Positions 1 to 7,495 are shown, numbered from the stretch's first letter. The stretch is 8,376 bases of DNA from Bacteroidales bacterium (GCA_017551215.1 JAFZMA010000016.1:1-8376), one strand, 5' to 3'. Notes: a model not told the origin generated them from the letters alone. A program made the numbers and translations.

Positions 1-1193
1 GCCAGAATCACCTTGTCCACAATCTTTCTGGCCTCTGCAGGATTCTCCTCCAGATAATTCTCCAGAGCCTCGCTAACTGCCTTGCTCACAGCGGAACGCA
101 CTTCCGCATTTCCGAGCTTGGTCTTTGTCTGGCCCTCGAACTGAGGCTCGGCCACTTTGACGGAAATGACAGCGGTAAGACCCTCGCGGAAATCATCCGG
201 AGAAATCTCCACCTTGGCCTTCTTCAAAAGGTCATTCTTGTCTGCATAGCTCTTGAGGGTGGAGGTAAGTCCGCCGCGGAAACCGGTAAGGTGGGTACCT
301 CCCTCTATTGTGTTGATATTGTTTACGTAAGAGTGGACATTCTCGCTGTACTCCGTGTTGTACTGCATTGCAATCTCGATAGGGATGCCGGTCTTGTCCG
401 TCTCAAGATAGATTGGTTTTTCTGTCAGGTGAGTGCGGTTGCCGTCGAGATATTCCACAAACTCCTTGAGGCCTTCTTCCGAATAGAAAGTCTGGGTTTT
501 GAACGGTTCCTCCATTCCGTCTTCGGAAATCTCCTTGTTCCTCTTGTCTGTGAGGGTAAGGCGCACCTTCTTGTTCAGGAAAGCCAGTTCGCGGAGCCTT
601 GTTGCAAGAGTCTCGTAGTTGTAAACTGTTGTAAGCGTGAATATTTCCGGATCCGGACGGAAAGTGATGGTTGTTCCGGTATCCGAAGCTTCTCCGATAA
701 CGGTTACCTCAGATGTAGGCTTGCCCTTTGAATACTCCTGCACGAATATCTTGCCCTCCCTGTGGATTTCCGCCCTCAGGTATATGGACAGCGCGTTTAC
801 GCAGCTTACACCCACACCGTGCAGACCTCCGGAAACCTTGTAGCTTCCCTTGTTGAACTTTCCTCCTGCGTGCAGGATGGTAAGAACAACCTCCAGGGCG
901 CTGCGGTGCTCCTTCTCGTGCATTCCCGTAGGGATACCACGTCCGTTATCCGAAACGGTGATGGAATTGTCCTCGTTAATTGTAACGTTTATATCGTTGC
1001 AGAACCCTGCAAGAGCCTCGTCTATGGAATTGTCCACAACTTCGTACACCAGGTGGTGCAAACCTCTCTCTCCGATATCTCCGATATACATGGACGGACG
1101 CTTTCTGACAGCCTCCAACCCTTCAAGTACCTGAATACTTTCCGCATTGTAATTCTCCTGCGGAGCATTCTGATTCAACTCTTTTTCGCTCAT
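1..1193 (-). CDS. gyrB: DNA gyrase subunit B, N-terminal part (cut by left edge)
   Basis: Subunit B of type IIA topoisomerase DNA gyrase, which with GyrA introduces negative supercoils using ATP. The 397 codons present cover the GHKL ATPase and transducer domains and stop before the TOPRIM domain expected next. Visible landmarks are RKRPSMYIG (about residues 30-38), EVVDNSIDEALAG with the likely catalytic Glu51 and Mg-binding Asn55, SDNGRGIP (81-88, Asp82 for adenine), the ATP-lid motif GGLHGVGVS (122-130) and the QTK loop (355-357) that contacts the gamma phosphate. The start at 1193 is preceded by AAAGGAA and gives the short polar N-terminus usual before SIQVLEGLEAVRKRP. The sequence resembles Bacteroides GyrB more than ParE, but the C-terminal regions that would settle this are outside the window. 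It lies 40 bp downstream of the barrel gene on the same strand. Confidence 0.96.
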   Translation of the reverse strand, partial: MSEKELNQNAPQENYNAESIQVLEGLEAVRKRPSMYIGDIGERGLHHLVYEVVDNSIDEALAGFCNDINVTINEDNSITVSDNGRGIPTGMHEKEHRSALEVVLTILHAGGKFNKGSYKVSGGLHGVGVSCVNALSIYLRAEIHREGKIFVQEYSKGKPTSEVTVIGEASDTGTTITFRPDPEIFTLTTVYNYETLATRLRELAFLNKKVRLTLTDKRNKEISEDGMEEPFKTQTFYSEEGLKEFVEYLDGNRTHLTEKPIYLETDKTGIPIEIAMQYNTEYSENVHSYVNNINTIEGGTHLTGFRGGLTSTLKSYADKNDLLKKAKVEISPDDFREGLTAVISVKVAEPQFEGQTKTKLGNAEVRSAVSKAVSEALENYLEENPAEARKIVDKVIL

Positions 1194-1232
1194 TTTTCCT
1201 TTAAATTAATAACCTAGCAAATTTAGGAAAAA
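1193..1232 (-). repeat. Inverted repeat that could mask the gyrB ribosome binding site
   Basis: An 8 bp perfect inverted repeat, TTTTTCCT at 1193-1200 and AGGAAAAA at 1225-1232, is separated by 24 nt. On the gyrB-sense strand the downstream arm contains the AGGA ribosome binding site and the A of the start codon. RNA coming through from the barrel gene would carry both arms and could pair; RNA from the proposed gyrB promoter would start inside the loop and lack the upstream arm. The stem is mostly A-U, so it would be weak. It is too weak and lacks the placement for a convincing terminator. Confidence 0.35.
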
Positions 1233-1248
1233 ATCAGAACTTAATCAA
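1218..1248 (-). promoter_or_regulatory. Candidate gyrB promoter (Bacteroidota type)
   Basis: On the minus strand the sequence TAAATTTG (1225 to 1218) matches the Bacteroidota -7 consensus TAnnTTTG exactly. A TTG at 1248-1246, 20 bp further upstream, is a plausible partial -33 element. Transcription would start near 1212, giving a leader of about 19 nt before the gyrB ATG at 1193. The -33 part lies inside the last codons of the barrel gene. The position and perfect -7 box support it; the -33 match is only partial. Confidence 0.6.
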
Positions 1249-3087
1249 GAGTCCGAAGCCAACATTTATACCCTTTTCCACATACATTCCGTAGTTGACG
1301 CGGCGGGCATTGAAAAGGTTGCCTCCGTTGACGTATACAGTGAATTGATTGTCAATGACATACTGGGCATAAACGCCAAGGTCTGCATAGCCCTTGTATT
1401 TGATCTTTCCGCCATTGTACAGGAATGACGAGGCAGGGCAGGAACTGCGGGCGTAGAGAGTGGCTCCGACAAAGAGTTTTTCGTCAAAGTTTGCCTCCGC
1501 GTAGACATTGGCCTCAAACGGAGCATATCCTGCCGGTTTGCCCTTTACAGGAAAATCTTCAGGAGCCGGCGCAACAATGCTCAATCCGTCAACTCCCGGG
1601 ATTGCTCCGCCGTACCTTTCTCCGTCTGTCCAGAAAGAATACTTGGCATCCGCACCGGCTGCAAAACCTTTAGTCCTGAAATCCAGCTTGCTTCCGACAA
1701 ATCCCTCAAAATGGTTAGAATAGAAGGCATCCAGAGGATTGCCGGCAAACTGGAGCATTCCCTTGCGGTAGGCACCGCCCACATACACGTCATAATTAAC
1801 CTCTTCAGACGCCTTGCCCTTTATACCCACCTTGGTAAACAGAGGGGTTCCGCTTTCTCTCAGGTCTATCATCGGCGACAAATAAGGCACTCTCTCAAGC
1901 AGGGAGGCATAGCTGTTAATCACGTTGCCACCATCTGCAATGGCGTAGGCCCAGGTCTTATCGTCTTCCATCCTGTAGGTGATGGAAACTTTTGGAGATA
2001 TGTAGTTGTGATATTTTTCAGCGCCGTCCTTGTTGTTGAAGCAGAAGCTTACTCTGGCACCCAGGTCCATGGACAGGCGGTCTCTGCGGAGCTTGTAGAC
2101 CAATGTTCCCTCCAGCAGGCTTATGTGATAATCCTGAGCGTTCTTGTAAATGGCTGTCTGGGAATTGATTCCGGCCGTGACCATAGAGTATTTTCCGATG
2201 GTTGGGCCGGCTTCCAGATTGAACTTTATCAGATTCTCCTGGAGCTTGAACTTGCTTGGTCCAAAGCCGAATTTTGCATCATCAGATGTATTGGTCACGC
2301 TGAACCTGGCATCGTATCTTACTGTTCCACTGTAGTCTTCAGAATCCAGACTGTTTGCTCCAAGGGAAAACTCAAACTGGTTATAGTCGTGTGAGAGATT
2401 GTCCTTCATCCAGCTCTTGTTGTTGTAATTGTCTATGTCAAAGGCAACTCCCTTCTCCTTGAACTTTGCTATATCCACTCCGTAATAACTGTAGTGGGCG
2501 TTGCGGAAATTAATGCCCGCATCCAGCTGGTGCTCGTCCCACAGATGGGTGTAAGCCACTCCAGCAGTGTTCTTCCACTCCTTTGCCTGGGCATCGTTAC
2601 TCAGAGCGTAAACCTTGCCGGAAGCATTCACATCCGCAAGTTTTGCCTTCCCGTGATAGGAATCGTGTCCGGCCTTGACTGTAACGATATCCGCATTGCT
2701 TCCCGTATCCGGCTGCCACCACAATCCAAGAGAAGGGGCAAACGGGAACGATAAGCCGATTTTGGCCGCAAATGACGGCACTTCAGGCTTCAGGGCAGAA
2801 GATACCTTGGCGGAAGGCATTGGAGAGAAAGAATAGAGGTCTTTTATCTGCCTGTCCTGTATGCGGTAATCCATATTCAGGTCAAACTTCTTGAGCGTGT
2901 CTGAAAAGTCTATTTTCAGCGCCCCTTTCCTGGCACCGGTAAGATCCGTCTCATAATCTTTCTTCACCTCCACCTTTCCGCCAGGATTCTGGGCAAACGA
3001 CGTGGCAGACAGCGCAGTGGCAAGAGCCAGCGCCATCAATGCCCTGGATGTTTTCAGTTTGTTTCTTTTCATATCGTTGATTATCAT
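1234..3087 (-). CDS. Outer-membrane beta-barrel protein, TonB-dependent-receptor-like without a plug
   Basis: A 617-residue secreted protein of unknown substrate. A signal peptide occupies about residues 1-32 (basic MKRNKLK, hydrophobic ALMALALATAL, cleavage likely after SFA32). It is followed by a charged segment (about 38-75, VEVKKDYETDLTGARKG) of a type I associate with Bacteroidota barrel proteins, then a long run of alternating aromatic and polar residues typical of beta-strands. The C-terminus has NLFN (590-593) and ends in GLLIKF with a terminal Phe, as in TonB-dependent receptors and other BAM-assembled barrels. No TonB box or plug domain is evident, and the protein is short for a full receptor. 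The start at 3087 is favoured because GCGGAG lies just upstream; an internal Met at 3072 is the alternative. It begins 15 bp after the TPR gene, so the two are probably co-transcribed and functionally linked. The outer-membrane location is well supported; the function is not. Confidence 0.8.
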   Translation of the reverse strand: MIINDMKRNKLKTSRALMALALATALSATSFAQNPGGKVEVKKDYETDLTGARKGALKIDFSDTLKKFDLNMDYRIQDRQIKDLYSFSPMPSAKVSSALKPEVPSFAAKIGLSFPFAPSLGLWWQPDTGSNADIVTVKAGHDSYHGKAKLADVNASGKVYALSNDAQAKEWKNTAGVAYTHLWDEHQLDAGINFRNAHYSYYGVDIAKFKEKGVAFDIDNYNNKSWMKDNLSHDYNQFEFSLGANSLDSEDYSGTVRYDARFSVTNTSDDAKFGFGPSKFKLQENLIKFNLEAGPTIGKYSMVTAGINSQTAIYKNAQDYHISLLEGTLVYKLRRDRLSMDLGARVSFCFNNKDGAEKYHNYISPKVSITYRMEDDKTWAYAIADGGNVINSYASLLERVPYLSPMIDLRESGTPLFTKVGIKGKASEEVNYDVYVGGAYRKGMLQFAGNPLDAFYSNHFEGFVGSKLDFRTKGFAAGADAKYSFWTDGERYGGAIPGVDGLSIVAPAPEDFPVKGKPAGYAPFEANVYAEANFDEKLFVGATLYARSSCPASSFLYNGGKIKYKGYADLGVYAQYVIDNQFTVYVNGGNLFNARRVNYGMYVEKGINVGFGLLIKF

Positions 3088-3089
3088 AT

Positions 3090-3096
3090 TACTCCG
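3090..3096 (-). promoter_or_regulatory. Ribosome binding site deciding the start of the barrel gene
   Basis: On the minus strand GCGGAGT sits a few bases before the ATG at 3087, within the 15 bp between the TPR stop codon and this start. It supports 3087 over the downstream ATG at 3072, which has no comparable motif. It is one of the clearer Shine-Dalgarno sequences in the window. Confidence 0.55.
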
Positions 3097-3102
3097 CGAT
3101 GT

Positions 3103-5976
3103 TTACTTCTTTTTCATCTTTTCCGCCTGCTGGGCGCGAGCCTTGGCAATCTCCTTGATCTGGGCGTCATCCCCATCGTAAGAAGATGCGATGCTCTTGA
3201 AAACAGCCGCCGCCTGCTCGTAATCCTCCTGGTCAAAATAGCTGTCTCCAAGAATCAGGTAGCACTTTGCCAGCCAGGTGCGGTCTATTTCCTGTTCGGA
3301 GAGTTCGAAAACCATATTCTCCACTTTCTCGAACCGTCCTCTGTCGTATGCGTCTTTTACAAGCAGGTAAGCTGCCTCGCCACCAACCTCATCCTCAGTG
3401 CTTTCCGCAACAAACTTTAGCGGTTCAATGGCTTTATCCGCCTCTCCCATTGCCAGATATGATTTGGCAATGTAGTAGGCTATAAATTGCTTTGTGCTTT
3501 CCGGAGAATAGTGGCTCTCCATCAATTCAGACGATCTTTCAATGATTTTGTTGTATTCCTTGGCAAGATACAGCATCTTGACTTCATTCCCAGTACATAA
3601 AGTCATTAGCCTTCCATCTCCATTATCCGATGCAAGCGAAAGCAAATGTGAATAAGCCTTTGCAGCACCGCTGTAATCTGCTGTTTGGGAGAGGCTTTCA
3701 GCCAGATAATACCAGGATTTGGACGGATTGTAATCCGGATACTCGGCGATGAAAGACTTGAATGCTTCTGCCGCCGCATCATATTTTTCTGCAAGGAATA
3801 TCTGTTCAGCTGCGTTAAACAGCAGTTTTGCATTATTGTCTCCGGAAGAATCATTCTTCCCCCTGCTGGAAACCCAGTTGAAGAACTCGTCCGGATTACC
3901 TTCCTCGTTGCATATATTCTGGTAGGCATTCATGGCCGCTTGGATTTCTTCAGGAGAAAGGTCGCTCTCGGCAGCCTTGCGGTAACATTCCTTGGCCTTT
4001 GAACTGCTTCCTTGGTTAGCGTACAGCATTCCAAGCTCCATCAGGGCTCTGCCATAGTATGTGCTGTCTGAAGGATTATCCACAAGGCTTCTGAATACCG
4101 TTTCCGCTCCCTTGCTGTCTGAGGACTGGAGCCTTGTCTTTCCAAGTTCAAACAGAAGTTCCGTGTATTGGGCAGCCCCAGAATAATGGTCAGAAGCGTA
4201 TTTTCCGAGTATCTCCAGCTTTTTCTTTGTGTTTCCCATAAGCCCTTGGCAAATAGCCTCCTGAAGCGGTGCATACAAATTAGAATCGGCAGTTTTCTGG
4301 CTCAGCGATGAATACAGTTTTGAGGCTTGGGCAAAGTCCCTCTGCATGAACTTGCAGTCTGCCATCCTCATCTTTGCCTCAAGAGAGTAGCGTCCGTCTG
4401 CTCCCGCAAGTTCCAGATATTTAGAGAAGTCCCTGTAGGCATTGCCTAAGTCCTTGAGCCTGAAACGGGCATAGCCGCTGTTGAAATAAGAAACCGGATA
4501 CTCTCCTGTACCCTTGAAAAGTTTTGCGGCCTGGAGCCTTTCCAGAACATCCAGGGCCTCGCGGTATTTTTCCGTGCGGAAATAACTCTCAGCCAGCCAG
4601 AAATCCGAGAGGTTGGATATCCTGATATCGGAGTCCTGATCTGCGGCTTTGTCCAAAAACTCCGCAGCGGCAGAATATCTTCCATCGTTCATGAATTCTA
4701 TACCCCTGAAAAAGTACGCTTTCTGGAGATTTTTCTTGTCCGGGACAGTAGGGGAAGAAATCTTTTCCAGAGCCGTTATTGCATCCTGGAACCTGTTGTC
4801 CTCAAGACATTTGGTGGCAATGTAGCCGAAAGTCTCATCCTGCTTTGCCTGTGAGGACGGATAATTCTCAAGATATTCATACAGGCGGTCAGCCGTACCC
4901 CAAAGGTCAAAGCTCAGCTTGGCGTAGTTGAAGAACGCGTCTTCCTTGACCTCAGGGTTGAAATTCATCTGTGCCGCTTTCTTGAAAGCGTCCGCTGCGG
5001 ATACCTTGTCCTTCTCTTCTATCATGCAGCGTGCCAGGCGGTAAAGGGCGTTTTGGGTGAGGGAATCGTCATCGCCGAACTCTATGCACTTTTGAAATTT
5101 GCCGGCAGCCTCCCTCCAGTTTCCCTGCTCGTAAGACAGCATTCCGGAGAAGAAATTGTCCGCCTTGCTTAACTCTTTCTGCTCCGCGTAAATCTTGAAA
5201 TAATGCTCGGCATCGCTTTTCAGGCCGTATGCGTATGCTGATTCGGAAATGATTCTTGCAAAGTGCGCCTTTTCGGCACCTTCGTATTTGTTTATCTCTG
5301 ACGCGTTTTCGCAAACATAAAGATAATCCTTGAGCATGAAATGGCAGTCCGCTACCATCAGAGGAACCTTTGGATGGTCTGATTTCAGGAAATAGTTCAG
5401 GGCATCTGCAAAGTTCCCTTCCTGGTACTCCGAGTATCCAAGATAGTACTGGGCCTGGCCGTAGAGCTTGCTGCTTTCCGGAATCTCCATAAAGTGATTC
5501 TCCGCCTCCACTGTTCTGAAATCCTTCATCAAACACACGCCTTTCTCAAGGAGATAGCGGTCTCTTTCATCTTTGTCTATATCAGACGGTTGAAGTTCTT
5601 CCATAAGGCTCAGGGCCCGGCCGTAATCCTCCTTGGCAAAGTAGGAGGACGCTGCGGCAAACCGAACTTTGGGAACAAGCGGAGAAGACGGGAACATGCG
5701 TATGTAACTGCCGGCCTGGGATTCTGCCCCCTTCTGTGAAAGCTTGATGGCGCAAAGCAGACGGTAGCCTTCTGCCTCTTCGTAGGCTCTGGAACCAGTG
5801 CCGCTTTCCTCCCTGATCTGGTTTGCAGCCTTCTGGAACAGGGTTTGGGCGTTAGGATATATCTTGTTGATATATAGTTGTTTGCCTTCCTTGAGGTTAT
5901 CCTGCCAACTCTGGGCATAAAGGGAAGAGGTGGCAAAAAAGGCAAGGGCAATTATCGCTGAGAAATATTTAACCAT
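3103..5976 (-). CDS. Secreted tetratricopeptide-repeat protein (periplasmic or envelope scaffold)
   Basis: A 957-residue protein with a signal peptide (MVKYFSAIIALAFFATSSLYA, cleavage after about Ala21, not a lipobox Cys), so it should be exported and remain in the periplasm or envelope. The mature part is almost entirely helical TPR-like repeats. The clearest units are near residues 177-198, 276-299, 310-336, 421-446, 459-482, 497-523, 535-557, 606-634, 644-671, 719-746, 756-781, 834-858 and 904-932, with the usual small-residue/aromatic pattern (for example YYLGYSEYQEGNFADAL). Elements such as YPSSQAKQDE resemble the inter-repeat segments of CpoB/YbgF and BamD-like envelope TPR proteins. 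The C-terminus is a lysine-rich tail (KARAQQAEKMKKK). No enzymatic domain is visible. TPR arrays bind other proteins, and the downstream barrel is the obvious candidate partner. No gene name can be assigned. Confidence 0.85.
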   Translation of the reverse strand: MVKYFSAIIALAFFATSSLYAQSWQDNLKEGKQLYINKIYPNAQTLFQKAANQIREESGTGSRAYEEAEGYRLLCAIKLSQKGAESQAGSYIRMFPSSPLVPKVRFAAASSYFAKEDYGRALSLMEELQPSDIDKDERDRYLLEKGVCLMKDFRTVEAENHFMEIPESSKLYGQAQYYLGYSEYQEGNFADALNYFLKSDHPKVPLMVADCHFMLKDYLYVCENASEINKYEGAEKAHFARIISESAYAYGLKSDAEHYFKIYAEQKELSKADNFFSGMLSYEQGNWREAAGKFQKCIEFGDDDSLTQNALYRLARCMIEEKDKVSAADAFKKAAQMNFNPEVKEDAFFNYAKLSFDLWGTADRLYEYLENYPSSQAKQDETFGYIATKCLEDNRFQDAITALEKISSPTVPDKKNLQKAYFFRGIEFMNDGRYSAAAEFLDKAADQDSDIRISNLSDFWLAESYFRTEKYREALDVLERLQAAKLFKGTGEYPVSYFNSGYARFRLKDLGNAYRDFSKYLELAGADGRYSLEAKMRMADCKFMQRDFAQASKLYSSLSQKTADSNLYAPLQEAICQGLMGNTKKKLEILGKYASDHYSGAAQYTELLFELGKTRLQSSDSKGAETVFRSLVDNPSDSTYYGRALMELGMLYANQGSSSKAKECYRKAAESDLSPEEIQAAMNAYQNICNEEGNPDEFFNWVSSRGKNDSSGDNNAKLLFNAAEQIFLAEKYDAAAEAFKSFIAEYPDYNPSKSWYYLAESLSQTADYSGAAKAYSHLLSLASDNGDGRLMTLCTGNEVKMLYLAKEYNKIIERSSELMESHYSPESTKQFIAYYIAKSYLAMGEADKAIEPLKFVAESTEDEVGGEAAYLLVKDAYDRGRFEKVENMVFELSEQEIDRTWLAKCYLILGDSYFDQEDYEQAAAVFKSIASSYDGDDAQIKEIAKARAQQAEKMKKK

Positions 5977-5986
5977 AAATCAAAAC

Positions 5987-6002
5987 AACTTTGTAACTTT
6001 GT
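5987..6002 (+). repeat. Tandem duplication of an 8 bp promoter-like unit
   Basis: AACTTTGT occurs twice head to tail (5987-5994 and 5995-6002), with the next base also conserved. The second copy forms part of the TAACTTTG box. The first copy supplies an additional TTTG right before it. It could be slippage or two alternative promoter boxes. Confidence 0.6.
5994..6001 (+). promoter_or_regulatory. Candidate -7 box of the ftsE-nth-xerD promoter
   Basis: TAACTTTG matches the Bacteroidota -7 consensus TAnnTTTG exactly. Transcription would begin near 6007-6009, leaving about 20 nt before the ftsE ATG at 6029. The best -33 candidate is a weak TTTA at 5968-5971, 22 bp upstream and inside the start of the TPR gene, so the upstream element is uncertain. 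Confidence 0.55.
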
Positions 6003-6028
6003 ACAAATCATTTTTTGCTGAGAAAATT

Positions 6029-6793
6029 ATGCCACAAACGAACGCAAAAGGATTCGTTACGTCCAATGCCCTGCCTCTCGTCCAGCTGGAGGGTGTTGAC
6101 ATAGTCAACGACGATAATCTCATACTCTCCGATGTGAGCTTCAAGGTTAGAGGCGGAGACCTCGTATATCTGGTTGGGAAAGTGGGTAGCGGAAAAAGCT
6201 CAATCCTCAAGACTCTGGATGCGGAACTTCCTGTAACTAAGGGTAAAGCCAGGGTGGGAGACTATGACCTTAAGACCATCAAAAGCCGACAGATACCGCT
6301 CCTCAGGCGCAATCTCGGCGTGGTTTTCCAGGACTTCCAGCTTCTTTCAGACAGGACGGTGGAGGATAACCTGATGTTTGTCCTCAATGCCACAGGCTGG
6401 GACAACCTTCAGAAGATGAAAGAAAGATGCAACCATGTCCTGGAGATGGTGGACCTTAAGACAAAGGCCCACAAAATGCCTCACCAGCTCAGTGGGGGAG
6501 AGCAGCAGAGAGTGGCAATAGCCCGGGCGTTGCTGAACAATCCGGACATCATTCTTGCAGACGAGCCAACGGGAAACCTGGACGCGGAGACCGCAGACGG
6601 CATAATGACACTGATGATGAAAATCCATCACCAGTATAAGCCGGCAATCATAATCGTCACGCACAACCGCACAATCATAGACCGCTATCCTGGCAGGGTT
6701 CTGCTATGCAGCGGCGGCAGTGTAAAGGAAGTTACAGAAGAAGTGTCCTCCCGTGGAATCGGAGCGGAAACCACGGAAGACATGCCCGCCTAA
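6029..6793 (+). CDS. ftsE: Cell division ABC transporter ATP-binding protein FtsE
   Basis: A 254-residue cytoplasmic ABC ATPase, the partner of the membrane protein FtsX; in characterised bacteria FtsEX controls peptidoglycan hydrolases at the division site. All nucleotide-binding motifs are intact: Walker A GKVGSGKS (50-57), Q-loop Gln101 in VVFQDFQLL, signature LSGGEQQ (154-160), Walker B IILADEP with Glu179, D-loop NLD (183-185) and H-loop His212 in VTHN. The lengths and the [14 protein letters not shown] segment fit FtsE/LolD-type ATPases. The variant Walker A followed by LKTLDAELP fits Bacteroidota FtsE. The start at 6029 is chosen because an upstream in-frame ATG at 5930 would add 33 residues overlapping the divergent TPR gene. 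The C-terminal tail (about 230-254) is polar and acidic and not part of the fold. No ftsX is adjacent. LolD is the main alternative. Confidence 0.88.
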   Translation: MPQTNAKGFVTSNALPLVQLEGVDIVNDDNLILSDVSFKVRGGDLVYLVGKVGSGKSSILKTLDAELPVTKGKARVGDYDLKTIKSRQIPLLRRNLGVVFQDFQLLSDRTVEDNLMFVLNATGWDNLQKMKERCNHVLEMVDLKTKAHKMPHQLSGGEQQRVAIARALLNNPDIILADEPTGNLDAETADGIMTLMMKIHHQYKPAIIIVTHNRTIIDRYPGRVLLCSGGSVKEVTEEVSSRGIGAETTEDMPA

Positions 6794-6814
6794 CACATTA
6801 AAAATCAGCATCAG

Positions 6815-7495
6815 ATGGGTTCTCCGGAAAAGATAGGCATAGCGCGTAAAAAGAAAATCGTCTCCTGGTTCAGACAGAACGCAAAAGGAGAGGAGACGGA
6901 ACTTGTGTACGGCAATCCTTTCGAACTGATCGTGGCGGTAATACTGAGCGCCCAATGCACGGACAAACGCGTGAACATGGTAACGCCTGCCCTTCTAAAG
7001 GCCTATCCTACAGCCGAGAAGATGAGCAAGGCAACCAGGGAGGAAATACTCAGGCACATTAAATCCATATCCTACCCCAACAGCAAGGCAGACCATCTTT
7101 TGAGGATGAGCCAGATGCTCCTCAGCGATTTCGGAGGCAATGTGCCAAGCGGTATAGATGATCTGATGAAGTTGCCAGGAGTGGGGCGCAAGACGGCTAA
7201 CGTTGTCAGCTCCGTCTGTTTTAACGAGCCTGTAATTGCCGTGGATACACACGTTTTCAGGGTGGCTCACCGGCTTGGACTCTCAAGCGGAAACACTCCG
7301 TACGAAGTGGAGCAGGATCTGGAAAAGCTTATACCTCTGGAAGACAGGGCCAAGTCTCATCACTGGCTCATTCTCCATGGAAGATATGTGTGCAAGGCCC
7401 AGAAGCCGGATTGCGGCAACTGTCCGGTAAATGACCTGTGTCCAAAGCTTTTGGAAGGCAGCAAACTTACTCAACGCAGAACAAGGGAAAAATGA
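6815..7495 (+). CDS. nth: Endonuclease III (DNA glycosylase/AP lyase)
   Basis: A 226-residue base-excision repair enzyme that removes oxidised pyrimidines and cleaves the abasic site by beta-elimination. The helix-hairpin-helix LPGVGRKTANVV begins at Leu120 and contains the catalytic Lys126 (equivalent to E. coli Lys120). VDTHVFRV supplies the catalytic Asp144 (E. coli Asp138). The C-terminal 4Fe-4S loop is complete with Cys193-x6-Cys200-x2-Cys203-x5-Cys209. The N-terminus NPFELIVAVILSAQCTD aligns with the family. Length is slightly above E. coli Nth (211), mainly from a longer N-terminus and a basic C-terminal tail. The start at 6815 lies 21 bp after ftsE with no clear Shine-Dalgarno sequence, so co-transcription from the ftsE promoter is likely. 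The intact HhH, Asp and Fe-S set argues for Nth; MutY is not supported because its C-terminal domain is absent. Confidence 0.96.
   Translation: MGSPEKIGIARKKKIVSWFRQNAKGEETELVYGNPFELIVAVILSAQCTDKRVNMVTPALLKAYPTAEKMSKATREEILRHIKSISYPNSKADHLLRMSQMLLSDFGGNVPSGIDDLMKLPGVGRKTANVVSSVCFNEPVIAVDTHVFRVAHRLGLSSGNTPYEVEQDLEKLIPLEDRAKSHHWLILHGRYVCKAQKPDCGNCPVNDLCPKLLEGSKLTQRRTREK
7483..7495 (+). promoter_or_regulatory. Shine-Dalgarno and stop/start overlap coupling nth to xerD
   Basis: AAGGG at 7483-7487 lies four bases before the xerD ATG at 7492, and that ATG overlaps the nth TGA in the sequence ATGA. The ribosome binding site is thus inside the last nth codons, which fits reinitiation by ribosomes finishing nth. 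It also fixes the xerD start. Confidence 0.7.

Larger units (their letters stand above)
5977..6028. promoter_or_regulatory. Divergent intergenic region between the TPR gene and ftsE
   Basis: Only 52 bp separate the two divergent start codons, so both promoters must lie here or extend into the coding ends. The plus-strand promoter is recognisable (see next entry). No exact TAnnTTTG box is found for the minus strand. The nearest is TAATTTTC (6029 to 6022), one mismatch from consensus and with no well-placed -33 element. Neither gene has a clear Shine-Dalgarno sequence. No terminator hairpin is seen. Confidence 0.6.

Noticed and set aside
291..1217. Plus-strand open frames across gyrB
   Set aside because: They lie antisense to a gyrB with all ATPase motifs intact, and their translations show no family features.
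1213..1227. CCTA...TAGG palindrome as a terminator
   Set aside because: The arms are only 4 bp with no GC-rich stem or proper U-tract, and it overlaps the gyrB promoter box.
1711..2394. Open frame of 227 codons on the plus strand inside the barrel gene
   Set aside because: It is antisense to a well-supported secreted barrel gene, has no recognisable domain or ribosome binding site, and is explained as a shadow frame.
5069..5536. A 155-codon minus-strand frame inside the TPR gene
   Set aside because: It is in a different frame of the same strand as the TPR protein, with an Arg/Gly-rich composition typical of an out-of-frame translation.
5930..6028. An upstream ATG at 5930 extending FtsE by 33 residues
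   Set aside because: It would overlap the signal-peptide codons of the divergent TPR gene and lie upstream of the likely promoter, and the extra residues do not fit the family N-terminus.
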